A DNA stretch of 64,000 nucleotides. It comes from Taudactylus pleione. Taxonomy: Eukaryota > Chordata > Amphibia > Anura > Myobatrachidae. Below the pieces are notes generated by a model. The model had not been told where the DNA came from. It saw only the letters and a list, made by a program, of their open reading frames with translations, and did no database searches. The translations under genes were made by a program, and so were the position numbers. Of this stretch, positions 9,690 to 21,600 are shown one piece after another (the stretch's first letter is position 1; each line of letters starts with the position of its first letter). The stretch spans positions 2,526,501 through 2,590,500 of the forward strand of contig JAUIMM010000702.1 in NCBI GenBank assembly GCA_031769625.1. The letters are read 5' to 3'.

Positions 9690-12600
9690 CACTCAGCACA
9701 CTGATATCCATCCCAGCTCACTCATTGCCCCCCATAGCACACACACTGACATCCATCCCAGCTCACTCATTGCCCCCCATAGCACACACACTGATATCCA
9801 TCCTAGCTCACTCATTGCCCCCCATAGCACACACACTGACATCCATCCCAGCTCACTCATTGCCCCCCCATAGCACACACACTGACATCCATCCCAGCTC
9901 ACTCATTGTCCCCCATAGCACACACACTGACATCCATCCCAGCTCACTCATTGCCCCCCATAGCACACACACTGACATCCATCCCAGCTCACTCATTGCC
10001 CCCCATAGCACACACACTGACATCCATCCCAGCTCACTCATTGCCCCCCATAGCACACACACTGACATCCATCCCAGCTCACTCATTGCCCCCATAGCAC
10101 ACACACTGACATCCATCCCAGCTCACTCATTGCCCCCCATAGCACACACACACTGACATCCATCCCAGCTCACTCATTGCCCCCATAGCACACACACTGA
10201 CATCCATCCCAGCTCACTCATTGCCCCCCATAGCACACACACTGACATCCATCCCAGCTCACTCATTGCCCCCATAGCACACACACACTGACATCCATCC
10301 CAGCTCACTCATTGCCCCCATAGCACACACACTGACATCCATTCCAGCTCACTCATTGCCCCCCTTAGCACACACACTGACATCCATCCCAGCTCACTCA
10401 TTGCCCCCATAGCACACACACTGACATCCATCCCAGCTCACTCATTGCCCCCATAGCACACACACTGACATCCATCCCAGCTCACTCATTGCCCCCCTTA
10501 GCACACACACTGACATCCATCCCAGCTCACTCATTGCCCCCATAGCACACACACTGACATCCATCCCAGCTCACTCATTGCCCCCATAGCACACACACTG
10601 ACATCCATCCCAGCTCACTCATTGCCCCCCCATAGCACACACACTGACATCCATCCCAGCTCACTCATTGCCCCAATAGCACACACACTGACATCCATCC
10701 CAGCTCACTCATTGCCCCCCCATAGCACACACACTGACATCCATCCCAGCTCACTCATTGTCCCCCATAGCACACACACTGACATCCATCCCAGCTCACT
10801 CATTGCCCCCCATAGCACACACACTGACATCCATCCCAGCTCACTCATTGCCCCCGATAGCACACACTGACATCCATCCCAGCTCACTCATTGTCCCCCA
10901 TAGCACACACACTGACATCCATCCCAGCTCACTCATTGCCCCCCATAGCACACACACTGACATCCATCCCAGCTCACTCATTGCCCCCATAGCACACACA
11001 CTGACATCCATCCCAGCTCACTCATTGCCCCCCATAGCACACACACTGACACCCATCCCAGCTCACTCATTGCCCCCATAGCACACACACTGACTTCCAT
11101 CCCAGCTCACTCATTGCCCCCCATAGCACACACACACTGACATCCATCCCAGCTCACTCATTGCCCCCATAGCACACACACTGACATCCATCCCAGCTCA
11201 CTCATTGCCCCCCATAGCACACACACTGACATCCATCCCAGCTCACTCATTGCCCCCATAGCACACACACACTGACATCCATCCCAGCTCACTCATTGCC
11301 CCCATAGCACACACACTGACATCCATCCCAGCTCACTCATTGCCCCCCATAGCACACACACTGACATCCATCCCAGCTCACTCATTGCCCCCATAGCACA
11401 CACACTGACATCCATCCCAGCTCACTCATTGCCCCCATAGCACACACACTGACATCCATCCAAACTCACTCATTGCTCCCCATAGCTCACACACTGACAT
11501 CCATCCCAGCTCACTCATTGCCCCCCATAGCACACACACTGATATCCATCCTAGCTCACTCATTGCCCCCCATAGCACACACACTGACATCCATCCCAGC
11601 TCACTCATTGCCCCCCATAGCACACACACTGACATCCATCCCAGCTCACTCAATGCCCCCATAGCACACACACTGACATCCATCCCAGCTCACTCATTGC
11701 TCCCCATAGCACACACACTGACATCCATCCCAGCTCACTCATTGCCCCCCATAGCACACACACTGATATCCATCCTAGCTCACTCATTGCCCCCCATAGC
11801 ACACACACTGAAATCCATCCCAGCTCACTCATTGCCCCCCATAGCACACACACTGACATCCATCTCAGCTCACTCATTGCCCCCATAGCACACACACTGA
11901 CATCCATCCCAGCTCACTCATTGCCCCCCCATAGCACACACACTGACATCCATCCCAGCTCACTCATTGCCCCAATAGCACACACACTGACATCCATCCC
12001 AGCTCACTCATTGCCCCCCCATAGCACACACACTGACATCCATCCCAGCTCACTCATTGTCCCCCATAGCACACACACTGACATCCATCCCAGCTCACTC
12101 ATTGCCCCCCATAGCACACACACTGACATCCATCCCAGCTCACTCATTGCCCCCCTTAGCACACACACTGACATCCATCCCAGCTCACTCATTGCCCCCC
12201 ATAGCACACACACTGACATCCATCCCAGCTCACTCATTGCCCCCATAGCACACACACTGACATCCATCCCAGCTCACTCATTGCCCCAATAGCACACACA
12301 CTGACATCCATCCCAGCTCACTCATTGCTCCCATAGCACACACACACTGACATCCATCCCAGCTCACTCATTGCCCCCCATAGCACACACACTGATATCC
12401 ATCCTAGCTCACTCATTGCCCCCCATAGCACACACACTGAAATCCATCCCAGCTCACTCATTGCCCCCCATAGCACACACACTGACATCCATCTCAGCTC
12501 ACTCATTGCCCCCATAGCACACACACTGACATCCATCCCAGCTCACTCATTGCCCCCCCATAGCACACACACTGACATCCATCCCAGCTCACTCATTGCC

Positions 12601-13290
12601 CCAATAGCACACACACTGACATCCATCCCAGCTCACTCATTGCCCCCCCATAGCACACACACTGACATCCATCCCAGCTCACTCATTGTCCCCCATAGCA
12701 CACACACTGACATCCATCCCAGCTCACTCATTGCCCCCCATAGCACACACACTGACATTCATCCCAGCTCACTCATTGCCCCCCTTAGCACACACACTGA
12801 CATCCATCCCAGCTCACTCATTGCCCCCCATAGCACACACACTGACATCCATCCCAGCTCACTCATTGCCCCCATAGCACACACACTGACATCCATCCCA
12901 GCTCACTCATTGCCCCCCATAGCACACACACTGACATCCATCCCAGCTCACTCATTGCTCCCATAGCACACACACACTGACATCCATCCCAGCTCACTCA
13001 TTGCCCCCATAGCACACACACTGACATCCATCCCAGCTCACTCATTGCCTCCCATAGCACACACACTGACATCCATCCCAGCTCACTCATTGCCCCCATA
13101 GCACACACACTGACATCCATCCCAGCTCACTCATTGCCCCCATAGCACACACACTGACATCCATCCCAGCTCACTCATTGCTCCCCATAGCTCACACACT
13201 GACATCCATCCCAGCTCACTCATTGCCCCCATAGCACACACACTGACATCCATCTCAGCTCACTCATTGCCCCCATAGCACACACACTGA
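9690..13290. repeat. 3.6-kb minisatellite of 44-45 bp units
   Basis: About 80 head-to-tail copies of a unit built from CCCCCATAGCACACACACTG, ACATCCATCCCAGCTC and ACTCATTG. Length varies by the C run (4-7) and the CA run. Diagnostic variants (GATATCCATCCTAG, CCCCCTTAG, CCCCAATAG, TTGTCCCCC) recur in the same order in blocks starting at about 11921 and 12550, which are 629 bp apart (14 units), showing higher-order duplication. A second period of 224 bp links 11473 and 11697. A 45-bp unit keeps several frames open, so long frames here are artefacts. Confidence 0.97.
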
Positions 13291-13639
13291 CCCAGTTACT
13301 GCCCATCTTACTATGGTAGAGCTTATTTCTTCTTTGTACTGGGGACCTGGAAGTGACGTGAGTGAGGGTGGAAGTGCAGTTTCCTGCCCATAAAGGCCAC
13401 CTAAAGAACAAACTTGTCCGCTCGCCACGCTTCGGCCTCGGTGGCTCGCTACACTCGCCACAATGCTATGTTCCCCCTCTATGCCCACATGGATGTTAGG
13501 GAATGAATGACATTGGACAGTATCTGATGAAGTCAGGGTCCTTTTACGCAAAGGGCATCTAGACATTACCATCTTTTACTACAGCATCATATACTGCCCT
13601 CTCACAGCACCACTTACTGCCCCCTTCACTGTATCACAT
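13291..13639. other. No gene recognised; short CG-rich inverted words
   Basis: Contains GCTCGCCACGCTTCGGCCTC and GGTGGCTCGCTACACTCGCC, a word pair that looks repeat-derived. No coding evidence. Confidence 0.35.
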
Positions 13640-14270
13640 CACAGAACCCCTCCCCCTCACAACACAGACAAATCTACCCTTTAAGCACATACCCTCTCCC
13701 CCTAACAGCACAGAACCCACGCAGCACAGATCCCTGTCCCCTCACAAAACAGACCATCCTCCCCTCAAAGAACCCTTCTCCACTTACAACACAGACCCAT
13801 TCTCAGCACAGTACCCCTATCTCCTCACAGCATACCCCCTTTTCCCTCTCAGCACAGACCCCCCTACCCTCTCAGCACAGACTGCCCCCCTACCCTCTCA
13901 GCCCGCACAGGCCCTCCTACCCTCTCAGCCAGCACAGACCCCCCTGCCCTCTCAGCCAGCACAGACCCCCTACCCTCTCATCCAGCACAGACCCCCCCTA
14001 CCCTCTCAGCCAGCACAGACCCCCCTACCCTCTCATCCAACACAGACCCCCCCTAGCCTCTCAGCCAGCACAGACCCCCCCCCTACCCTCTCAGCCAGCA
14101 CAGGCCCCTGCTACCCTCTCAGCCAGCACAGACCCCTCTACCCTCTCAGCCAGCACAGACCCCCCCTACCCTCTCATCCAGCACAGACCCCCACTGCGGA
14201 GACCCCTCTCAGCCAGCACAGACCCCCACTGCAGAGACCCCTCTCAGCCAGCACCTTTCTCCCCTCCACA
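13640..14270. repeat. Minisatellite of about 28-30 bp (CTCTCAGCCAGCACAGACCC)
   Basis: Degenerate at the left, regular from about 13850: units of the type CCCTACCCTCTCAGCCAGCA followed by CAGACCCC. Variants have CATCCAGCAC instead of CAGCCAGCAC. Follows the larger minisatellite and probably belongs to the same host element. Confidence 0.9.
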
Positions 14271-14620
14271 CCAAACTTACCTGCTGTGGATGTTGGTATT
14301 AGCGCCGCTGATCACCACGGCTCCTCAAGCGGTTCTTCCTGTTACTGTCAGCATAAATTGCGATGTGACGTGTTGACGTCACATCACATTACGGAGCAGT
14401 GCCTCCTAATAGGGTAGCGCAGGGAGGGAGGTTAGACATGTGACTCACAGGTGCTCTATCCAACTCCGCCTCCTCCTCCCCCCGTGTTGATATGTGCGTC
14501 AGTGTCCTCTCACCGGATGGTGTGCTGAAAACAAACAGCGCAGCCAGCAAGTACTTCCCTTGGGCCGGATTTCAGGGGAGCCCAGCCACGGGCTCCCTGG
14601 GATCCACCGGGCCCTAAGCG
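14271..14620. other. No gene recognised; probable hAT internal sequence
   Basis: Contains a local inverted repeat (GATGTGACGTGTTGACGTCACATC) around 14352-14375 and a GGGCCGGATTTCAGG block near 14562 that could be a hAT terminus. No coding signal. Confidence 0.35.
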
Positions 14621-14928
14621 GCCAAAATCACTCCCACTGACATCACTAGTGATGTTAGTGGGGCCGGCTTCTGACAGTAGGCGTTCCCTTGGGAACGCCT
14701 CCGTCTGGCAGGCACGCCCCCGGCACGCCCACCAAAGGGGGTGTGCTGTCAATCAACATCGATAGCACGCCCCCTTTGATCAGACACAACGAGCAAAGGA
14801 AAGTCCTTCGCTCGTCGCGTCTGGCGCATGCGCACGACGGAGCTCCCTCCGTCGTGCGCATGCGCAGTGCACACCATCGACCCACTTGCGAGCGGACAGC
14901 CGCTTGCGAGTGGGTCTGAATGAGGCCC
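14621..14928. mobile_element. Palindrome-array MITE, copy P1 (partial)
   Basis: Shares with P2 and P3 the chain AAAATCACTCCCACTGACAT, the palindrome around AGGCGTTCCC, the AAAGGGGG/CCCCCTTT stem and the GCGCATGCGCA pair. It ends ...GGGTCTGAATGAGGCCC at 14928, followed by TTA. The left half of the family consensus is missing. Confidence 0.75.
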
Positions 14929-15659
14929 TTAGAAAGCCCATTTGTTAGCTATATTACAGAATGGGGATTAGTATTCAATTGTTTGAAAAGGGTGCGATAA
15001 TTTTGTTATCGTGTCTGTTTTGAGAAGTTATAGCAGATTATTTCTCGCTACCCTCTCGGGTGACGAATAACTAAAAAAACATTTTTTTTAATATAGTAAT
15101 AATTAAATCATATTTTTTCATTTTATATTATTGTTGCCCTCCAATTTATTTAAATCCAATTAACCTTTAAATAAGGAGAATTGGTATCTTCCATCCCCCC
15201 CATGTCATGATACTTTTACCCACCAGGAAGTGTCAGTGAACAGAGAAATCACTGCAGTAAGGAGCTATAAAAAGAGTAATTCACAACCTGCACGTAAACC
15301 CACAGCTGCACCGTCCTTTCCTTGGGATCACACTAACAATCCCACAACACAACAGACAATAATAAACAGAAAGACCAGAAAAGCACTGTGTTCCCTTCTG
15401 GTGTGAAGGGAATAGTATTTGTTATAGGAAAGCTTTATCCACACTAGGCGATGTTAATTCTTGCCATAAGCGTGGAAATGAAAGAAGTAAAAATAATGCA
15501 GTGGTAAATTTTTACAATCTCCAGGATAATGCACAATCCACGAGGTGTCATTAACACACTTACCCAAGGTAATCTAATGTTCACATAAAGGTATCTTTGA
15601 CTCAATATGACTCCTTATTTTAGGCTCGCGAGTCCTCCTCTCAAACCCTCCGGACACTT
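14929..15659. other. No gene recognised
   Basis: Includes a GTATTCAATTGTTTGAAAAG block near 14971 that may be another MITE end. Otherwise AT-rich with no readable gene. Confidence 0.35.
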
Positions 15660-16600
15660 TGTATTGCCAGGTCGGATAATGAAAGTCGGTATTCCATGCA
15701 AAAAAATACAGTTCTTTATTAGGTGTCACACACACCGTAAGGCAATAAGTAAAAACACAATAAAAAGATAGTAAAAAATATATAAAAAAAGCAGGTTCCC
15801 TTATCTTATAGGGACAAACTCCTCACTCCACACTGGAAAAAGTTATATATAGCATATACTTGCAAATAGTCCATGTCCATACAAGTCCTTAGGATAAAAT
15901 GAAGATACCGCTTGCAAGTCAATCCACATGGTAGTGGGTAGTCACCTATAAGGAGCATGCTAACGCGTTTCAGAACATAGTCCTTCCTCCAAGTGTAGGG
16001 AACAACACTGAATGGGGCCATCTTTATACCCCTCCACATCAGGTCACCTGACCATAATTAACCTATACATGGAATACATATCTAATACACCAATCAAACT
16101 CCTAATCTGAATAAATACACAAAAACTTTCCTAAAACATCATCCTATTGCAGTAAAATATCTGATAGCTTGATTTTAATCTTTTGTTTACATTTCCAAAC
16201 AGCGGAGTCTCAGCGTCAATTACCGAGTTCTCGCTGTGATTAGACATCTATCATAAACAAATAAATACTTAAACACATGAATCCAATCCAGGGAGGTGAT
16301 TTTGTGTTAATCCTCGGGGATATAAGCAAAATCCATTTCTGTATGATCGTGATTATCGGCGTCTCACTTCCAGGATTTGGAACGCAAACCGGAAGTCTCT
16401 CATGGGCCGCAAGTGGCCTTTACACAGGAGCTCATAGTGAGTATCACAGCTTTCCGTCCCTGCGCGCTCCTACCGGTATTTGGAATACAAGCTGGAAGTT
16501 CACAGTGGAATGCAGTGTCGAGAGGATACCCTTTATCATAGTATCGGGCAGACCCAGATCATACAGCGCCTCCTAATGTTGGATGTGGAATTTCTTTATA
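15660..16600 (-). mobile_element. PLE terminal-repeat remnant
   Basis: On the minus strand a degenerate hammerhead-like motif is followed by sequence with repeated gene-poor blocks (TCCAGGATTTGGAACGCAAA and the related CGGTATTTGGAATACAAG). This resembles the non-coding terminal repeats of the PLEs elsewhere in the window. No endonuclease or reverse transcriptase sequence is attached. Confidence 0.4.
15961..15998 (-). ncRNA. Degenerate hammerhead-like motif
   Basis: Minus strand: GGAGGA in place of CTGANGA, an AGGAC...GTTCT stem, then GAAACGCGTTA. The 3' half is perfect but the 5' core has decayed, so catalysis is not expected. Confidence 0.4.
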
Positions 16601-16743
16601 TCTCATAAAAAAGTGTATTGATAAGATGTGTCAAATCCTCCATTAATATTACGTGCAAGAAAAAAAGAAAAAATAGTTATTAAAAAATCTTAGAGGTATA
16701 CAGGACTTAAACAATACTATTACCATGAAGATACGAATCAACT

Positions 16744-17484
16744 CTATAAGAACCACTTTACTTCAAAGTCACTATTGAGAACTAGAGGCTTTAACATTTT
16801 TAATATGTAAATGCTCCTCATCTCCATTTTAGCCAAATCCTCCTCAATAGTATTGGCCCTCCATTTAGGTTTAACACAGTGGATCCCACAAAATGAAGCC
16901 AAATACTTTGGATCACACATGTGTACATCCTTAAAGTGCAGTGATACATTGTGTGTAACCATACCTTTATGAATGTTCCTGACATGTGCACCCAATCGCT
17001 CTTTTAATTGATGCTTAGTGGATGAAGGAGAAATTGATTGTTGTAGTATGAAAGAGTCGTGGGTTGACCCAGGAAAACATGCATTCACACACATGATATT
17101 GCATTTGGCATCGTTCACCATCTGGACGTTAAGCGAATGGAAACATTTCTGATTGCGGAAAATCTCCTCCATCCGCGCTGATGCAAGAACAGCAACATGG
17201 GTGCAATCAATTGCTCCTTTTACATTGGGAAACTCTGCAATATTATAAAAATCTGATTTTACATTACGCCAATGTGCTTCGCTATTGGGAAATTTTATAA
17301 AATTTCCAGATATTTTACACATGGCCTTCAATACCTTCCCTAAAGCACATGAAAACGTAGGTTGGGAATAACCGCCAATTTCAGCCAAAGTCGGCTGGAA
17401 AGATCCATACGCGAAAAAATGAAGAGCCCCAAGCAACTTGGCAATACCAGGGACAGCTCGATTGCTTGAGTACCCTGGGCACAA
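16744..17484 (-). pseudogene. HARBI1-like (PIF/Harbinger) transposase, truncated
   Basis: The 246-codon frame matches the DDE nuclease of PIF/Harbinger transposases. It has LHFFAYGSFQPTLAEIGGYS and SQPTFSCALG in the N-terminal part, GAIDCTHVAV with the first catalytic Asp, and ACFPGSTHDSFIL with the second. The segment that should carry GDSGYP and the catalytic Glu is missing, replaced by a divergent tail. About 90 N-terminal residues are also absent, and the frame opens without an ATG right after a CCCAG that could be a splice acceptor. The family cuts TIR ends and leaves 3-bp duplications. It lies 1.9 kb beyond the last exon of the multi-exon locus on the same strand, which may mean that both belong to one Harbinger element. 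Confidence 0.85.
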
Positions 17485-17499
17485 AATTTAGACTGACCT

Positions 17500-19365
17500 G
17501 TAGGGGGGTTATAGAGGGGGAGGAGCTAGCTACTATTCAAAATTATTAAAGTGCCAGCTCATATAGACATGAAAGATGTCTCAGATACAGTTTGGAATCC
17601 CTGGATGGGAGAACAAGTTTGTGAACACCCTCGGGAGACCTAGGCTTGTGGGTGGAACAATAAAGTTTTTAACCCATCTTCAATGTTTGATTTAGATTAT
17701 GATCATGGTTAAATTAGGTTGGGCTTAATCACCACTGGGTGGAGTTTTGATATAGGCATCACCTGTAGGAGGTAATGTTGGTGGCCAAGGTGGAGGAATG
17801 TACTTGTAGGCAAGGAAAGTCTAAGGGAATATTTGGTTAAGCTACCCTCATGTCAGGCTATGGGACATGTAGTTGTTTTTCCCACTGCTTATGTTATGAT
17901 AAACCTTTTGGTTTGTTGATTTTGAATTTTAATAGAGTATGGTGACTATACTTACCAGGTCACAGTCTAGACAAAAGGATAAATATTTGAAAATAAAGAC
18001 CTTTTTTTAAACCAAAAAAAAATATTAATTGAATTTTTATATTGATACTTACCTTTATCTTTTGTTTTTCTGTTTGTTAGAATCTTACACAGTAACATGT
18101 ATATAAGATAAACTAAACAAAATAACTTATTATAAAGTACATTGATTTGAAGCACAATGTTTTGGTGAGCCCCCATTTATGTAGACCAGTAATGCAACTC
18201 ATGAGTACCAAACATATCTTTCTACACTTCTGCACCTTATGCCATGCCTTCCTTTTTAAACCCTTTTATTCTTTATGCAGTTCTACTAGTCATCCTCCGG
18301 ATTGTGGACCTTATTGCACAATTTTTTAAATTAAACCTTTATTCAATTTCCAACGAAATAGTGAATTTCAATTATTATTATTTTTCTTAAGTAAATCCAA
18401 AACTATTGTATTCATTGGTCACCTTTTCTTGGGCTTAATAAGATGCAGCTTGAATTTAAACACATTTAAAGGGCCTAAACCAAAGTGCATTACCTACCTT
18501 TATTTTCACTGGAATATTGGTACATATGTGTCAATTGTTAGTGCGGCAAAACAGATGTTATATATCTGCGAACGTTTATTTTCACACATATATTGCCAGT
18601 ATTCACTTGCAGATTGGCAGCAGATATCCATCTGTTTTACAGCACAGAAAATTGACAGATATATTTGCAGACAGATCCATTTTCTGCTTCACAGATTGCA
18701 CAGATGACTTGTGTATCACATTATATCCAAATGTGCACAGATGACTGCTGCCTCACGTTATATGTAAAAATACAAAACATACAAACTTGTGTCTAAACAT
18801 TAACATTACATAAAATTTTCATTTTTTTAAAAATTTGGAAACATTTTGAAAAATAATACACCAATGCAATATGTAGATCAGAAAAGTTTAGGAACAATGC
18901 TATTGGAAAAAGAAAAAGTAATTTTTTCAATGCTTTGCAAAAATCCTCCATTTCTATCCGTTATATGTGATTACGTGATAGCATTATTATCAACAAAATT
19001 TTGTTTACATGACCAAAAATGAAAACTCAATAAAGTGACCAGCACCAAACATTTTGGTCAAAAATCTATGGTTTATTTAAGAGATAAATTTAAAACCAAA
19101 CCAGTGCTTTACCAAGTGGCTAACGTTGTAGACTTGGTATGTATTATTTTGGGGCCTTAATAGTCTAGTCCTTTTGAGATCTGGTTGCCAAATTCTAATA
19201 ATATACTTTTTCAATTTCTAAACAAAAATATCCTCGCCTTAAAAGTATAAAAAACATTCTATATGAAAATGAGGATGTTCACTACAAGGCAAAACTTTTT
19301 AAAAATATTTGAAATTTAATGTTTTTTTTTCAAAACCAGATTTTGTAATGACAATGGAATTATAT
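17500..19365. other. No gene recognised
   Basis: AT-rich. A stretch at 18570-18740 has loosely repeated CAGAT words. No coding, RNA or terminal-repeat signal that I can support. Confidence 0.4.
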
Positions 19366-20021
19366 TTAAACTGGTCTATCATATTCGTGAAGGAGCCTCC
19401 GACGGATTCCCTCAGTTTCTGATTGCAAATGAACATGTGAAAATGTACCGTGAAAGAGAGATTGTTGGTTAGTACTAGTCTCTCCCTGACCCACATCATT
19501 TTTATTTTCTGCATTATTCTGAAACATGACATGTTGTAGTGGTGTTAAAGGAATCGAGGTGTTTAGCTCTCCCACTTTTCTGCATGATTTTAAATCAGAC
19601 GCAATCAATTCAAGACTTGTGGCTATTGATATTGATGCTGCAGCATTTTTCTGCAGTAAATTAGATATATTATCCACAGACATAGACATGCTGAGAATGT
19701 AGGTATTCATTGCATTTAACTGTGCAATGATAGATTGGTGTAGGCCCTCCCGAAGTGTGCCTTGTTCAACTCTTTGACCATGCTCTGTTTGAAAACACTT
19801 GATCATTTTGCCTATATTTTCAGCCATTAGACTAAAACGTTGCTCCATGTCTCATAGATGATTTTCTTGTCTTTCATTAATTCAGCTTGCAAACATTGTA
19901 ATTTTCGTCAAAGGGGTGCCAACTGTAATCTGTTGATGATCACTTGAGTTTCCTAAATGATGAGATGTCCCAATTAAATTGGGAAAAGATTGTCTTAATA
20001 GTAAAAATCCTTTATAGCTCC
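19366..20021 (-). pseudogene. Multi-exon locus, last exon (exon 8)
   Basis: The acceptor TTTTAG|GGAGC at 20021/20022 accepts the phase-1 T of exon 7. The frame runs SYKGFLLLRQSFPN... and reaches the stop at 19366-19368. Two in-frame stops occur, at about 19892 and 19862. After them comes a 160-residue stretch, MEQRFSLMAENIGKMIKC to LLHEYDRPV, with predicted helical Ser/Met/Leu-rich character (STSIATSLEL-like). I do not recognise a named domain. Position at the end of a transposase-bearing locus suggests the C-terminus of an accessory protein of a Harbinger element; a decayed host gene is the alternative. Confidence 0.6.
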
Positions 20022-20071
20022 CTAAAAGAAAAATATTTAAAGACTTTTTTAAACTAACTTAAAATCAATTA

Positions 20072-20873
20072 GGGCCATATTCAATTTGGCTGCGAAAAGT
20101 CAGAATCGGTGATAATTTATCGCCGATGACGTCATTTTCGCATGTTTCAATTATCCCCATTTTCAATTACAAAGACTTTTCGCCGGTGCGAAAAGTCTTT
20201 GTAAAAAAACAGGGATAACTTTTCACCATGCTTTACATGGTGAAAAAAAAGTGCAGAATTGGGGTTTAGGGGTGCAGGCTTAAAACAAGTAGCCTGCACC
20301 CCTGGGAATGACTAATAAAAAAGATCTGTTTAAAAAAAATTCAGGACACCCCCAAATATTATGTTTAATTTTGGGGTGTAAAAAAATAAAAAAATAAATA
20401 AAATAGCAAAATTGATTCCAGAGGGGTTCCATTAAATGTTGCAGGTGTTTTCTTCATTGCAGGAGTAGAGGCAGGTGCATTTGTGCTGAATTTTAAATAT
20501 AATTTTAAGGACTTAAAAATATGCTTACCCCCATTTTCATGTACCCCAAATTTGATAGGCATAGCTATTTTTACAAAAAAAAATCTAAGTGCTATTCTTC
20601 ACCACTTCTTCATAGCCGCAAATATGCACCTTTCGTGGCTATTAGAAACCCCGACTTCCTTCAACAGGTAAAAATGGGGGTACCCATAGTGATCCTCCAT
20701 GTCTAGAAATCTTTAGGGGGGTCCCTGGAATATTTCCCAAAAATTCCCGTTTTTTGGCGAGACTTATCTTTCCGCCGGCTCCCGTTTTCTTTGATTTGTA
20801 ATTGAATACGGGGATAAAGCGGGCATGCGCCATATACTTTATCCCCAGAAAACCTCCAAATTGAATACCCCCC
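20072..20873 (+). mobile_element. MITE family M, copy 2 (about 800 bp)
   Basis: Starts GGGCCATATTCAATTTGGCT and ends CCAAATTGAATACCCCCC, near-inverse termini. Same internal blocks as 5950-6789, including CGCCGATGACGTCATTTTCG. Lies within the last intron of the multi-exon locus. No exact target duplication seen. Confidence 0.75.
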
Positions 20874-21600
20874 GAATCTATTACATTATTTTATAGCCAA
20901 CAATAATCCATCACAATGTGGTCGATCTACCATAAATGTTATTCTATATAGCCGAAAAACCAACAATCCTTTTCAAAGGTATTGAAAAATATTTGTCATA
21001 TGAAAACAGTAAAGGGAGTAAAGAGTCCCATTGTACATTTCTAAAATAAAAAAAATTGCAATTGCTTAACATGTGATTATGAGCTAAAATTCTCTAGCAA
21101 CAAGGTGATGGTAATTTACAACAGAAATAATTGACTAATTTCTACCAGGGCCTTTCGTTATAATGCTGTATACTATTCTGTTAAGTTTTTGTTTATTTCC
21201 AAAAAATCATAACTAATGCTAAAGTATTTTCTTAATATTTGTTTAGAAATGAATGTAAAAAAAAAAAAATGGCATGTATGTAAAAATCTGTGTTATGTGT
21301 TATATGCATCATTTACATTTTCTAATTATAATTGTTAAGAAACAAGATGAAATACCTTCTCTGAGTTCTGTTTTTCATTATTTCCCGAATTGGATCCATT
21401 TCCAGTGTTCTCCAAAAAAACCCAGATAATTATTTTAAATAATTTAGTCATTTATAATATAATTTTAAATGTACATTTGTCAAAACACTGCCTGTTATAC
21501 ACTGTGCTGGACCCTAATAATTTTGCAACTTTACACCCCAAAAAATAGAGCATATTAAAAAAAAAAGTATTTAAGGGCTGCTCAAACAGTGAAGACAGAG
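20874..21600. other. Intron sequence of the multi-exon locus
   Basis: AT-rich. One exon-like block at about 21353-21405 on the minus strand has AG and GT borders but does not fit the phase of the neighbouring exons. Confidence 0.4.

Noticed and set aside
10000..13000. Possible CRISPR-like array because of regular repeats
   Set aside because: There are no unique spacers between repeats; units are directly contiguous, and the sequence is eukaryotic.
9602..13572. Many overlapping open frames on both strands through the 45-bp minisatellite
   Set aside because: A 45-bp unit without stops keeps frames open by arithmetic. The peptides are pure repeats of the unit and no start, splice or family signal supports coding.
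21353..21405. Exon-like block with AG and GT borders on the minus strand in the last intron
   Set aside because: Joining it to exon 7 at phase 1 creates an immediate stop, whereas exon 7 joined to exon 8 stays open. It may be a decoy or an alternative exon, and cannot be supported.
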